A DNA stretch of 64,000 bases, from NCBI RefSeq assembly GCF_042656585.1, contig NZ_JBHSPG010000009.1. One strand, 5' to 3'. Positions 39,595 to 49,015 of this stretch are shown piece by piece; the first letter of the stretch is position 1, and every line of letters begins with the position of its first letter. This stretch comes from Thalassorhabdus alkalitolerans (GTDB taxonomy: Bacteria > Bacillota > Bacilli > Bacillales > Marinococcaceae). The notes under the pieces are model-generated. The model saw only the letters and a program-made list of their open reading frames with translations. It was not told the DNA's origin and did no database searches. The position numbers and the translations under genes are program-made.

Positions 39595-40701
39595 ATGAGT
39601 CAATTAAAACGAACAGCCTTGTATCCTTTGTATTCTGAATATGGCGCAAAGACTGTAAATTTCGGGGGCTGGGATATGCCTGTCCAATTCTCCAGTATCA
39701 AAGAAGAACACTTTGCTGTCAGGGAACATGCTGGTCTCTTTGATGTCTCTCATATGGGAGAAGCTGAGGTGAAAGGCAAGGGGGCCCTTTCACTGCTGCA
39801 GAAAATAGCAACCAATGATGTTTCCAAGCTCTCTCCAGGAAAGGCCCAGTACACTCTCATGTGTTACGAAAATGGAGGCACAGTCGATGATTTACTGATT
39901 TATATGCTTGCTGAAGATCACTACTTCCTTGTTTTGAACGCAGCTAACACAGACAAAGATATTAAGTGGTTACATAAGTTTGCTGATAACACAGTGACAG
40001 TAACAGATGTTTCAAACGAATACTCCCTCCTTGCCATTCAAGGCCCTAAGGCAGAAAAAATAGTACAGTCTATAACAGAAATTAATGTTTCGGATATATC
40101 CTTTTTCCGTTTTCTTCACCAGGCAGACCTGGGAGGAGTCAAAGCTCTCCTGTCAAGGACTGGTTATACAGGGGAAGATGGATTTGAGATTTATTGTTCC
40201 TCTGAAGATGCGCAAGCACTTTGGAAAACACTTATGAAAGCTGGCGAGCAAGACGGGCTCTTGCCTTGTGGTCTTGGTGCAAGAGACACTCTTCGTTTTG
40301 AAGCACGTCTCCCGTTATACGGCCAGGAGATTGACGAAACGATCAGCCCGCTGGAAGCAGGGCTCGGATTTGCAGTTAAAGTGAATAAGGAAGAGGATTT
40401 TATTGGAAAGAAATCCTTACAAGAGGAAAAAGAGAATGGACCGACCCGTAAGCTTGCAGGTCTTGAAATGATAGAAAAGGGCATCCCGAGGACCGGATAT
40501 GAGATTTTTAATGAAAATCATGAACAGATTGGCCATATTACCAGCGGTACCCAGTCTCCAACCTTAAAGAAAAACGTAGGGCTCGGTCTTATAAATGCAG
40601 AATGGGCAGAGGTAGGCACCACTCTTTATGTCCAAATAAGAAAAAAACGCTTGAAAGCAAAAGTCATCAAAACGCCTTTTTACAGGCGGTCTAAATCGTA
40701 A
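39595..40701 (+). CDS. gcvT: Glycine cleavage system T protein (aminomethyltransferase)
   Basis: 368 residues. It transfers the methylene group from aminomethyl-lipoyl GcvH to tetrahydrofolate, releasing ammonia. 'FGGWDMPVQFSSIKEEHFAVREHAGLFDVSHMGE' is the family N-terminus; 'CGLGARDTLRFEARLPLYGQEI' contains the folate-site Arg/Asp region. First gene of gcvT-gcvPA-gcvPB, controlled by the glycine riboswitch. 17 bases separate it from gcvPA. Confidence 0.96.
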   Translation: MSQLKRTALYPLYSEYGAKTVNFGGWDMPVQFSSIKEEHFAVREHAGLFDVSHMGEAEVKGKGALSLLQKIATNDVSKLSPGKAQYTLMCYENGGTVDDLLIYMLAEDHYFLVLNAANTDKDIKWLHKFADNTVTVTDVSNEYSLLAIQGPKAEKIVQSITEINVSDISFFRFLHQADLGGVKALLSRTGYTGEDGFEIYCSSEDAQALWKTLMKAGEQDGLLPCGLGARDTLRFEARLPLYGQEIDETISPLEAGLGFAVKVNKEEDFIGKKSLQEEKENGPTRKLAGLEMIEKGIPRTGYEIFNENHEQIGHITSGTQSPTLKKNVGLGLINAEWAEVGTTLYVQIRKKRLKAKVIKTPFYRRSKS

Positions 40702-40718
40702 AGGGAGGAAAGAGAATT

Positions 40719-42071
40719 ATGAAATTTCGGTACTTGCCAATGACAGAAAAAGACCAAACGGATATGCTTCACACCATCGGTGCAGAATCTGTGGAGGAGC
40801 TGTTTTCAAATATTCCTTCCTCAATAAGATTTAATGGAGAAATGAATCTGCCGGCTCCTCTTTCTGAACCAGCGTTGATTAAGGAATTTAAAAAGCTTGA
40901 AGAAAGAAATGTGAACCTAAAGAGTCATGCATCGTTCCTCGGAGCGGGCGTGTATGATCATTATATCCCTTCTGTGGTGGATCACGTTATTCGACGGTCA
41001 GAATTTTACACCGCATACACCCCTTACCAGCCTGAGATATCACAAGGAGAACTTCAGGCAATCTTTGAATTTCAGACCATGATTTGTGAACTCACAGGTA
41101 TGGATATTGCAAACTCTTCTATGTATGACGGGCCAACATCCTTGGCAGAAGCAGCCATGATGAGCTACGGCCACAGCCGCATGAAAAAGAAAAAGGTAGT
41201 TGTATCCAAAGGAATACACCCTGAAGCCCTTGATGTGCTGAAAACCTATGTCAGCGGTCCGGGTCTTGAAGTAAAAGAAATTGAACTAAAAGAAGGGCGC
41301 ACGGATGGAGCTGCCTTAAAAGAAGCAGTAGATGAGGAAACAGCTTGTGTCATTGTCCAGTATCCTAACTTCTACGGGAACATAGAAGATCTTAAAGAAA
41401 TAGAAAGCATCGCTCACTCAAAGAAAGCCATGTTTGTTGTTTCCAGTAATCCTCTTTCTTTAGGAGTTCTTACCCCTCCTGGGGATTTTGGCGCAGATAT
41501 CGTAGTCGGGGATGCTCAGCCTTTCGGTATCCCAGCCCAGATGGGTGGGCCTCATTGCGGATATTTTGCTACAACAAAGAAATTGATGAGGAAGGTGCCT
41601 GGTCGCCTTGTCGGGCAGACGGTTGATGAAGATGGAAAACGAGGATTTGTCCTGACGCTCCAGGCTCGTGAGCAGCACATTCGCCGTGATAAAGCTACGT
41701 CAAATATTTGCTCAAACCAGGCATTAAACGCTCTGGCAGCTTCTGTTGCGATGAGTGCAATTGGCAAACACGGAGTAAAGGAAATGGCCGTACAAAATCT
41801 CCGTAAAGCTCATTACGCCAAGCAGAAATTAAAAAAATCAGGTATCGAACTTATGGATGAACAGCCTGTCTTTAATGAATTTGTTATCCGAATAAATAAG
41901 CCTGTGGCAGAAATAAATAAAAAGCTTCTGCAAAAAGGATTTATCGGGGGCTATGATTTAGGTCTGGTCAGCGAGGAAAGAAAGGGACAGATGCTCCTAT
42001 GTGTTACAGAGGAGAGAACGAAAGAGGAAATTGATCAATTTGTTAAAGAGTTGGAGGCGTTTGTATCATGA
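40719..42071 (+). CDS. gcvPA: Glycine decarboxylase subunit 1
   Basis: 450 residues. N-terminal half of the P protein, non-catalytic for PLP but part of the active site. 'FLGAGVYDHYIPSVVDHVIRRSEFYTAYTPYQPEISQGELQAIFEFQTM' is strongly conserved, as are 'MGGPHCGYFATTKKLMRKVPGRLVGQTVD' and 'TSNICSNQALNALAASVAMS'. AAAGGGAGG upstream. Overlaps gcvPB by 4 bases (ATGA). In Bacilli the P protein is split in this way. Confidence 0.96.
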   Translation: MKFRYLPMTEKDQTDMLHTIGAESVEELFSNIPSSIRFNGEMNLPAPLSEPALIKEFKKLEERNVNLKSHASFLGAGVYDHYIPSVVDHVIRRSEFYTAYTPYQPEISQGELQAIFEFQTMICELTGMDIANSSMYDGPTSLAEAAMMSYGHSRMKKKKVVVSKGIHPEALDVLKTYVSGPGLEVKEIELKEGRTDGAALKEAVDEETACVIVQYPNFYGNIEDLKEIESIAHSKKAMFVVSSNPLSLGVLTPPGDFGADIVVGDAQPFGIPAQMGGPHCGYFATTKKLMRKVPGRLVGQTVDEDGKRGFVLTLQAREQHIRRDKATSNICSNQALNALAASVAMSAIGKHGVKEMAVQNLRKAHYAKQKLKKSGIELMDEQPVFNEFVIRINKPVAEINKKLLQKGFIGGYDLGLVSEERKGQMLLCVTEERTKEEIDQFVKELEAFVS

Positions 42072-43531
42072 GACAGCCCGAACAAAAGCTAATCTTCGAA
42101 CTGAGTCAGGACGGAAGAATAGGACATGCACTGCCAGAGCTTGATATCCCAGAGGTTCCTGTGGAGGATATTTTAGCTGATGAATGTATTCGTAAAGAAG
42201 AACCAGGGCTTCCAGAGGTTTCTGAACTTCAGCTCATGAGACACTATACTGCATTGTCTACAAGAAATCATGGCGTGGATTCAGGGTTTTATCCCTTAGG
42301 ATCATGTACGATGAAATATAACCCGAAAATTAACGAGGACGTGGCCCGTTATCCTGGTTTTGCTCACATTCATCCATATCAGCCAGTAGAACAGGTGCAG
42401 GGAGCTATGGAGCTCATGTATAACCTTCAAACATCATTAGCTGAAATTACCGGAATGGATGAAGTGACCCTGCAGCCAGCTGCCGGTGCTCACGGGGAAT
42501 GGACGGGCTTAATGATGATCAGGGCTTATCATGAAGCAAAGGGAGAAGCTCATCGTAATAAAGTGATAGTGCCAGATTCAGCCCATGGAACAAACCCGGC
42601 ATCAGCGACAGTAGCAGGATTTGAAGCTGTCACAGTAAAGACGGATGAAAGAGGTCTTGTTGACCTTGAGCATCTTCGAGAAGTGACGGGTGAAGATACA
42701 GCTGCTCTTATGCTGACGAATCCAAACACCCTGGGCCTATTTGAAGAAAATATTGAAGAAATGGCAAGAGTAGTTCACGAAGCCGGCGGGAAGCTGTATT
42801 ATGACGGAGCAAATTCAAATGCCATTTTGGGAATTGCCAGACCTGGAGACATGGGATTTGATGTGGTGCATTTGAATCTCCACAAGACATTTACCGGCCC
42901 TCATGGCGGAGGCGGTCCTGGAAGCGGACCGGTAGGTGTAAAAGAAGACCTGGTGCCATACCTCCCTAAGCCTCTTCTCATAAAAGAAGAAGATCATTAC
43001 ACCTGGGAGTATAACCGACCGGATGCGATTGGAAGAGTTAAACCTTATTACGGGAATTTCGGGATCAACGTACGAGCTTATGCTTATATTCGCACGATGG
43101 GGGCAGAGGGTCTAAGGAAGGTTTCTGAATATGCGGTATTAAATGCAAACTACTTAATGAGAAAGCTTGAGCCTCATTTTGACCTTCCTTATAATCGCCA
43201 CTGCATGCATGAATTTGTTTTGTCGGGAAGGTCTCAAAAAAAGCTGGGAGTGCGTACACTGGATATAGCCAAGCGTCTTCTGGATTTTGGCTATCACCCG
43301 CCGACGATTTATTTTCCAATCAATGTGGAAGAATGCATGATGATAGAACCGACGGAAACAGAAGCGAAAGAAACGTTAGATGAATTTGCAGAAGCCATGA
43401 TTCAAATCGCAAATGAAGTAAAAGAGGAACCAGAAAAAGTTCAGGAAGCACCGTTTAATACTGTGGTCAACCGTTTAGATGAAACGAGGGCTGCAAGAAC
43501 ACCTATCCTTCGGTACGAGAAAAACATGTAG
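42068..43531 (+). CDS. gcvPB: Glycine decarboxylase subunit 2 (PLP)
   Basis: 487 residues. It carries the PLP lysine in 'VVHLNLHKTFTGPHGGGGPGSGPVGV'. 'LGSCTMKYNPKINEDVARYPGF' and 'AGAHGEWTGLMMIRAYH' are further signatures. With GcvPA it decarboxylates glycine onto lipoyl-GcvH. gcvH is not in this window, but lipM, which attaches the octanoyl group to GcvH, lies 700 bases downstream. Confidence 0.96.
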   Translation: MRQPEQKLIFELSQDGRIGHALPELDIPEVPVEDILADECIRKEEPGLPEVSELQLMRHYTALSTRNHGVDSGFYPLGSCTMKYNPKINEDVARYPGFAHIHPYQPVEQVQGAMELMYNLQTSLAEITGMDEVTLQPAAGAHGEWTGLMMIRAYHEAKGEAHRNKVIVPDSAHGTNPASATVAGFEAVTVKTDERGLVDLEHLREVTGEDTAALMLTNPNTLGLFEENIEEMARVVHEAGGKLYYDGANSNAILGIARPGDMGFDVVHLNLHKTFTGPHGGGGPGSGPVGVKEDLVPYLPKPLLIKEEDHYTWEYNRPDAIGRVKPYYGNFGINVRAYAYIRTMGAEGLRKVSEYAVLNANYLMRKLEPHFDLPYNRHCMHEFVLSGRSQKKLGVRTLDIAKRLLDFGYHPPTIYFPINVEECMMIEPTETEAKETLDEFAEAMIQIANEVKEEPEKVQEAPFNTVVNRLDETRAARTPILRYEKNM

Positions 43532-43602
43532 GGTTATTGAGTTATCAAATTTAAAAAGAGGCTGGTTTCATTCAACGAGTAAAGAGCCAGGCGCATGTAA
43601 AG

Positions 43603-43643
43603 AAACCCTATTGTCAAAGGAAGACTGACAATAGGGTTTTTTA
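43603..43643. terminator. Terminator between gcvPB and yqhL
   Basis: A perfect 14-bp stem, AAACCCTATTGTCA (43603-43616) with TGACAATAGGGTTT (43626-43639), followed by more T. Bidirectional. Confidence 0.93.
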
Positions 43644-43669
43644 CACTGACTGTATATACTCTTTATTTA

Positions 43670-44053
43670 TTAATTTTTCTTTTTGATCTTTCCTGTCCAT
43701 TTTCTGAAGCCTTTTTTCAAGTGGTAAAGGTCCTTCATGTCTCTTTGCTTGCGAATTGTCCGTGCTGCTTGTCTGCTGCGGCTTCCAGACTGACAATACA
43801 GGTAAACAGGCTGGTCTGTACGAATTTCTGTAATACGGTGCTTTAACTGAGAGAGAGGTATATTTCTAGCCCCAAGAATATGGCCACCGTTATATTCTTT
43901 CGGTTCCCGCACGTCAATCAGCTGAGCTTTACGGTAACCGCTGCGGAATTCTTCCTGATCGAGCTCCGTTAAATATTTAGGGCTGACTAAGCGGCGTCCC
44001 AGCATAAAAGCAAGGATACCTAGTAAAACCCCCCATAAAATCCACGTAATCAT
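43670..44053 (-). CDS. yqhL: Membrane-anchored rhodanese-domain protein YqhL
   Basis: 127 residues. An N-terminal membrane helix (about 3-18) precedes a single rhodanese domain with 'LIDVREPKEYNGGHILGARNIPLSQL' and the active-site Cys loop 'LYCQSGSRSRQAA'. Rhodaneses carry sulfur as a persulfide; the B. subtilis homologue is at the same locus. Divergent from lipM. The start at 44053 is preceded by an AAAGGGGTG SD on the minus strand. Confidence 0.88.
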   Translation of the reverse strand: MITWILWGVLLGILAFMLGRRLVSPKYLTELDQEEFRSGYRKAQLIDVREPKEYNGGHILGARNIPLSQLKHRITEIRTDQPVYLYCQSGSRSRQAARTIRKQRDMKDLYHLKKGFRKWTGKIKKKN

Positions 44054-44224
44054 TTTTTCACCCCTTTTGCCCTAGACAAGGTTACATGATGTATTATAAT
44101 AAGGATTGTTCCTTTACGCAAAACAAAATTTGCAATTTGTACCACTGATTAAACATTCTTTTGTTTTTTTGGCGCTTTTGATAGACTATGTTTTGCAGGT
44201 TAATTGAAAGGAAGAGGGTATATA

Positions 44225-45058
44225 ATGGAAAAAGAAACATGGTACTTTATAGATTCTGGCAAGCAATCCCCTTCTTATAATATGGCTCTGGACGAAAAGC
44301 TTCTTCAATGGCACAGCAGTGGCAAGATTCCTCCGGTTGTCCGTTTTTATGAATGGGATCCTCCAACGCTATCTGTTGGCTATTTTCAAAAGGTACATAA
44401 AGAAATTAACCTGGAAGCAGTAAGACATCATAACCTGGGATTGGTTCGCCGTCCTACGGGCGGACGTGGTGTGCTTCATGATAAAGAATTAACATACAGT
44501 GTAATTGTTTCAGAGGAGCATCCTGAAATGCCTGCTACGGTAACTGAAGCCTATCGCGTGATTTCAGAAGGCATTCTTCAAGGATTTAAAAGACTTGGGC
44601 TAGAAGCTTATTTTGCAGTGCCCCGCACAAAAGCAGAAGAAGAGGAATTAAAAAGTCCTCGTTCAGCTGTTTGTTTTGACGCCCCTTCCTGGTACGAGCT
44701 GGTGGTGGAAGGAAGAAAGATTGCCGGAAGCGCCCAAACAAGGCAAAAAGGTGTCATCTTACAGCACGGCTCCATTATTCTGGACTATGATGAAGATATG
44801 CTTTTCGATGTATTCAATTATCCTAGCGAGCGTGTAAGAGAGCGTATGCAAAAGGCGTTTAAGAAAAAGGCAGTAGCAATCAACGAACTAAAAGATGAAC
44901 CTGTTACCCTGGAGGAAGTTAGCAAGGCCTTTAAATATGGCTTTGAAAAAGGCTTACAAATCAACCTAGAGCCTTATAAATTAAGCAGTGAAGAGCATCA
45001 GGAAGTATTAGAGCTTGCAGAGAAATATAAATCAGATGATTGGACATTTCGTAAATAA
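44225..45058 (+). CDS. lipM: Octanoyl-[GcvH]:protein N-octanoyltransferase LipM
   Basis: 277 residues (B. subtilis 278). It transfers octanoyl from ACP to GcvH, the first step of lipoate assembly in Bacilli. The markers are 'PPTLSVGYFQKVHKEIN', 'RRPTGGRGVLHDKELTYSV', 'SAVCFDAPSWYELVVEGRKIAGSAQTRQKGVILQHGSI' with the catalytic Cys, and Lys in 'RKIAGSA'. ATG 44225 follows GGAAGAGGG. The neighbourhood of the glycine cleavage genes fits its role. Confidence 0.93.
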   Translation: MEKETWYFIDSGKQSPSYNMALDEKLLQWHSSGKIPPVVRFYEWDPPTLSVGYFQKVHKEINLEAVRHHNLGLVRRPTGGRGVLHDKELTYSVIVSEEHPEMPATVTEAYRVISEGILQGFKRLGLEAYFAVPRTKAEEEELKSPRSAVCFDAPSWYELVVEGRKIAGSAQTRQKGVILQHGSIILDYDEDMLFDVFNYPSERVRERMQKAFKKKAVAINELKDEPVTLEEVSKAFKYGFEKGLQINLEPYKLSSEEHQEVLELAEKYKSDDWTFRK

Positions 45059-45060
45059 AA

Positions 45061-45096
45061 AGAAATGGAGGCTTCTTTTTAAGCCTCTCTTTCTTT
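45061..45096. terminator. Bidirectional terminator between lipM and the transaminase gene
   Basis: AGAAA-TG-GAGGCTT pairs with AAGCCTC-T-CTTTCT around CTTTTT. The two genes converge here. Confidence 0.8.
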
Positions 45097-45102
45097 TCCC
45101 AT

Positions 45103-45936
45103 TTATAAGTTTGTTGTCCGGTAAAATGCTTCTTGAAGCGTTTTGGCGACCGGGCCGACAAGGTAGGAACTTTCAATCGTTCCCTGAATTTTACTGACCG
45201 GTGTAACTTCGGCACTTGTGCTAGTGATAAATACCTCATCAGCCTGTTCGATATCATCGAGGGAAAAAGCTTCTTCAATAACATTATATTTAAGGTCTCC
45301 AGCCAGGCTGATGACAACCTGGCGTGTGATGCCATTTAAAATAAAGTTATTTGCTGGATGAGTGTAAATATTTTTGTTTTTTACCATAAAGATATTGCTC
45401 GAAGAGCCTTCAGTCACGACATCACCGCGGTGCTGCAGTGCTTCCTCACAGTTGTGATCAGCAGCTTTTCTTTTGGCCATGATATTGCCCAGGAGATTGA
45501 GGGTTTTGATATCGCAGCGCAGCCAGCGGATGTCTTCGGTTGCATATAAAGAGATGCCGTTGTGCTTGTCCCTTGGAAAGGTCATTTCTTTAGTAAAACC
45601 CGTCAGAAACGACGTCAGATCACGCTCATATAAATGGTTGCGTTCCGCTACACCTCGCGTCATTTGTATGTAGACATACCCATTGTCCAGATTGTTTTGT
45701 TCAATCAGAGAACAAGCCAGGCTTTTAATTTTATCGACAGGAGCAGCCAGGGGCATGTCGATCTTTTGAGCACTTTCTAAAAAACGTTGAAAGTGTTCAT
45801 TTAACGCAAAGGGCCGGCCATTATAAACAGGGATGACTTCGTAGATCCCATCGCCAAAATAGTAGCCCCGGTCGTCAAAAGAGATAGTCGCATCTTGTCG
45901 ATGGACAAGTTCATCTTGTATGATTACATAGGTCAT
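45103..45936 (-). CDS. dat: D-amino-acid transaminase (class IV aminotransferase)
   Basis: 277 residues. It converts D-alanine and 2-oxoglutarate to pyruvate and D-glutamate, supplying D-Glu for peptidoglycan. 'SFDDRGYYFGDGIYEV', 'DIKTLNLLGNIMAKRKA' with the PLP Lys region, 'VTEGSSSNIFMVKN' and 'FITSTSAEVTPV' fit D-alanine aminotransferase rather than the branched-chain IlvE. AAGGAGG is at the expected distance before ATG 45936 on the minus strand. Single gene. Confidence 0.9.
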   Translation of the reverse strand: MTYVIIQDELVHRQDATISFDDRGYYFGDGIYEVIPVYNGRPFALNEHFQRFLESAQKIDMPLAAPVDKIKSLACSLIEQNNLDNGYVYIQMTRGVAERNHLYERDLTSFLTGFTKEMTFPRDKHNGISLYATEDIRWLRCDIKTLNLLGNIMAKRKAADHNCEEALQHRGDVVTEGSSSNIFMVKNKNIYTHPANNFILNGITRQVVISLAGDLKYNVIEEAFSLDDIEQADEVFITSTSAEVTPVSKIQGTIESSYLVGPVAKTLQEAFYRTTNL

Positions 45937-46233
45937 ATGAAAACCTCCTTTACAACTTATAGTTTACCATTTTTTTAATAAACAAAAACAATGGATTCAT
46001 TTAAAAAAAATGTGATAGAGCCGGTTTGAATGATGCATACAAGGCTTTGTAAGGACAGCGATTGAATGATGATGTCAGCTTGGCAGCAAACAGCCCGTAT
46101 TTACAGGGCGAAGCTGAAAGAACAGTACTGTAATCATAAATAAAACTTAAAATAAAAAAATGAAATTCCGCGGATTTTGACAATTTCCTCTATGATTCCT
46201 CTTTTTTGCTTTGTTTTTCTCTTTCTTCCCTAG
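45937..46233. other. Intergenic block with inverted-repeat structure, no gene
   Basis: Within 46010-46140, CAGCTT...AAGCTG encloses GCCC...GGGC, and a palindrome ACAGTACTGT follows. The motif GAATGATG occurs twice. The sequence is less AT-rich than its flanks. A 60-codon minus-strand ORF lacks an SD and is not called. It could be a dispersed repeat or a structured RNA; neither can be decided here. Confidence 0.4.
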
Positions 46234-46261
46234 TTGACAAAGGTTTCTTTTTTTTGTTTAT

Positions 46262-46310
46262 TTACCATATATAGTGGGGAATAAGAAAAACTGTACACAA
46301 TATATTGGAA
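46262..46310 (+). promoter_or_regulatory. Pair of NrdR boxes upstream of nrdJ
   Basis: Box 1 TTACCATATATAGTGG (46262-46277) and box 2 ACACAATATATTGGAA (46295-46310) both fit the NrdR consensus acaCwAtATaTwGtgt at 12-13 of 16 positions. Their starts are 33 bp apart, close to three helical turns, the arrangement known for NrdR. Box 2 overlaps the -35 element, so repression of nrdJ when dATP is high is predicted. Confidence 0.75.
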
Positions 46311-46333
46311 TTCGGCTGTTTGTATGGTAAAGT
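46305..46333 (+). promoter_or_regulatory. Promoter of nrdJ
   Basis: TTGGAA (46305-46310), a 17-bp spacer and TAAAGT (46328-46333) with a TGn extension (46325-46327). Confidence 0.55.
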
Positions 46334-46417
46334 AGGAAAACAGAATTCAATTCCTGAACGAGAGAAAGTAATGGGGAGATTTTGTCGAATCCTTAGAAGG
46401 GAAGAGGAGGACTGCAC

Positions 46418-48976
46418 ATGGCAACAACAATGCAGGATGTAAGGAAAATTGATGTAAAGAAATTAAATGAAGACATCGAACAGTTTCCACAAGTACACAA
46501 GATAACTAATGACATGACGATGACAAAAAAGGGAGTTTCCCGCCTTGTCATGCTAGACAGATATACATTTAAAGATACAGAGAAAAAAACGCTCAAGACA
46601 GGGGACTTTGTTGTCTTAACCGTGAAAGAAGATCCTAAGTTTCCGGCCAGAGGGTTTGGATTTGTTGAAGAGCTTGATTGGGAAGCCCATAAAGCGAAGA
46701 TACAGGTAGACAAAGAATTCCTTGGGGTACTGGACGGGGAAGAGGCGGAGACAGGAATAGTCAGCAGGTCTCTGGATTCTATTGAAAAGCCTTTAGAAAT
46801 ATTCTACGAACAAATTGCTAAACGTAATGCTACAGGCCTTGCTTCAGTAGAAACAACAGAAGAAAAGAAAAAGAAATCATTCCAAGACTTTTATAAACAG
46901 TTAGTTCATATGAATTTTATTCCGGCTGGACGGGTCCTGTATGGAGCTGGGGCAGAAACGGATGTTACTTATTTTAATTGCTATGTTATGCCATTTATGG
47001 AGGACTCTCGTGAAGGGATATCAGAGCATCGTAAGCAAGTAATGGAGATCATGAGCCGCGGCGGCGGAGTTGGAACGAATGGTTCTACCCTTCGTCCAAG
47101 AAATACACTCGCCCGGGGAGTAAATGGGAAGTCTTCCGGATCTGTATCATGGCTTGATGATATCGCTAAGCTCACTCACTTAGTAGAGCAGGGAGGATCA
47201 AGACGAGGCGCTCAGATGATCATGCTTTCAGATTGGCATCCTGATATTTTGGAATTCATTATTTCAAAAATGCAAAATCCTCGTATTTTACGTTTCTTGC
47301 TTGAACATACAGAGGATGAGCAGATACAGAGCCTGGTAAAAGAAAAGCTTAAATTTACCCCGCTTACAGAAGTTGAAGATGCGATGTACCAAAGTATTCT
47401 CAATTATAAAAGTATTCCTGGCCAAGGCGGGTTCGATAATAAGGTTATCCAGGAAGCAGAAGAAAAGCTGCATACTGGGGGAACATACAGTGTAAATAAC
47501 CCAGAATTTCTTACGGGTGCAAACATTTCAGTATGCTTGACAAAGGAGTTTATGGAAGCTGTTGAAAGTGACAGCACCTATACCCTGCGCTTTCCTGACG
47601 TTGAAAACTATAATGAGGAAGAAATGGCGGCTTACAATGAGAACTGGCAAAGCATCGGTGATGTAAGAGAATGGGAAAAAATGGGTCACAACGTAAAGTC
47701 CTACCGCACCATCAAAGCCAGAGAATTATGGAAGCTGATTAACATTTGTGCGACTTACTCAGCTGAGCCGGGAATTTTCTTTATCGATAATGCAAATGAA
47801 CAGACAAATGCCCAAAGCTATGGACAGAAAGTTGTGGCGACAAATCCTTGCGGAGAACAGCCCCTTGCCCCTTACTCTGTCTGTAACCTGGCAGCTGTTA
47901 ATCTTGCGGAAATGGCAGATAAAGAAAACAGCAAAGTTGACTTTGCCAAGCTTAAAGAAACGGTGGAAACCGGTGTACGAATGCAGGATAACGTCATAGA
48001 TGCCACACCTTACTTTCTTGAAGAGAATACTAGGCAGGCAAAGGGAGAAAGACGAATCGGGCTTGGTGTCATGGGTCTTCATGACCTCTTGATCTATGCG
48101 GAGACCGTTTATGGATCAGAAGAAGGAAACCAGCTGATTGATCAGATTTTTGAAACCATTGCTACTACCGCCTATCGTACAAGCATCGAATTAGCAAAGG
48201 AAAAAGGCAGCTTTCCTTACCTTGTTGGTGAAACAGAAGAGCAGACAAAACAATTGCGCACAGCCTTTATCAATACAGGGTACATGAAGAATATGCCTGA
48301 AGATATCAGGCAGGGCGTTCTGGAGCACGGTATACGAAACTCACACCTTCTCACTGTAGCTCCTACAGGAAGCACAGGAACGATGGTAGGAGTAAGCACA
48401 GGATTAGAGCCTTATTTCTCTTTTAAATATTACCGCAGCGGGCGTCTTGGCAAGTTTATAGAGGTGAATGCGGAGATAGTGCAAGAGTACTTGGATCGTA
48501 ATCCTGATGCTGATTCAACTGACCTGCCGGATTTCTTCGTGTCAGCAATGGAGCTTGAGCCTGAAGCTCATGCGGATGTTCAGTGTGTGATCCAAAGGTG
48601 GGTGGACAGTTCTCTTTCTAAAACGGTTAACGCGCCAAGAGGTTACACTGTCGAACAGGTTCAAAAAGTGTATGAAAGACTTTACAAAGGCGGAGCAAAA
48701 GGCGGCACAGTCTATGTAGACGGCAGCCGTGATGCTCAAGTTCTTTCCTTGAAAGCAGAAGAGAATACATTTGACAAAGAGAATGAAAACGAGAAAAAAG
48801 AAAATGAAGGCAAAGTCGTTCTTGTGGATACCATCAAGGACGTGCGTTCAACTACAGTGAACATCGGAAATGAAATAGGAGATACTTGTCCTGTATGCCG
48901 GGAAGGTACCGTTGAGGATGTAGGGGGATGCAACACGTGCACCAACTGTGGAGCGCAACTGAAATGTGGATTGTAA
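46418..48976 (+). CDS. nrdJ: Adenosylcobalamin-dependent (class II) ribonucleotide reductase
   Basis: 852 residues. It reduces ribonucleotides to deoxyribonucleotides using coenzyme B12. The core shows 'FIPAGRVLYGAGAETDVTYFNCYVMPFMEDSREGISEHRKQVMEIMSRGGGVGTNGSTLRPRNT', with the first redox Cys in 'FNCYV', and 'NPCGEQPLAPYSVCNLAAVNL' with the radical Cys. The C-terminal 'CPVCREGTVEDVGGCNTCTNCGAQLKCG' is a zinc-ribbon/redox tail. GAAGAGGAGG precedes ATG 46418. It acts regardless of oxygen and needs a B12 supply. No class I genes (nrdEF) are in this window. An acidic insert of about 35 residues precedes the tail. Confidence 0.93.
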   Translation: MATTMQDVRKIDVKKLNEDIEQFPQVHKITNDMTMTKKGVSRLVMLDRYTFKDTEKKTLKTGDFVVLTVKEDPKFPARGFGFVEELDWEAHKAKIQVDKEFLGVLDGEEAETGIVSRSLDSIEKPLEIFYEQIAKRNATGLASVETTEEKKKKSFQDFYKQLVHMNFIPAGRVLYGAGAETDVTYFNCYVMPFMEDSREGISEHRKQVMEIMSRGGGVGTNGSTLRPRNTLARGVNGKSSGSVSWLDDIAKLTHLVEQGGSRRGAQMIMLSDWHPDILEFIISKMQNPRILRFLLEHTEDEQIQSLVKEKLKFTPLTEVEDAMYQSILNYKSIPGQGGFDNKVIQEAEEKLHTGGTYSVNNPEFLTGANISVCLTKEFMEAVESDSTYTLRFPDVENYNEEEMAAYNENWQSIGDVREWEKMGHNVKSYRTIKARELWKLINICATYSAEPGIFFIDNANEQTNAQSYGQKVVATNPCGEQPLAPYSVCNLAAVNLAEMADKENSKVDFAKLKETVETGVRMQDNVIDATPYFLEENTRQAKGERRIGLGVMGLHDLLIYAETVYGSEEGNQLIDQIFETIATTAYRTSIELAKEKGSFPYLVGETEEQTKQLRTAFINTGYMKNMPEDIRQGVLEHGIRNSHLLTVAPTGSTGTMVGVSTGLEPYFSFKYYRSGRLGKFIEVNAEIVQEYLDRNPDADSTDLPDFFVSAMELEPEAHADVQCVIQRWVDSSLSKTVNAPRGYTVEQVQKVYERLYKGGAKGGTVYVDGSRDAQVLSLKAEENTFDKENENEKKENEGKVVLVDTIKDVRSTTVNIGNEIGDTCPVCREGTVEDVGGCNTCTNCGAQLKCGL

Positions 48977-48978
48977 GG

Positions 48979-49007
48979 AAGCTGGGGTGATCCCCGGCTT
49001 CTTTTTT
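48979..49007 (+). terminator. Terminator of nrdJ
   Basis: AAGCTGGGG (48979-48987) pairs with CCCCGGCTT (48992-49000), followed by CTTTTTT. Confidence 0.9.
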
Positions 49008-49015
49008 GGAAAAAA

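Noticed and set aside
46234..46262. TTGACA at 46234-46239 as the nrdJ -35
   Set aside because: No acceptable -10 lies 16-18 bases downstream; the TTGGAA/TAAAGT pair over the NrdR box is better.
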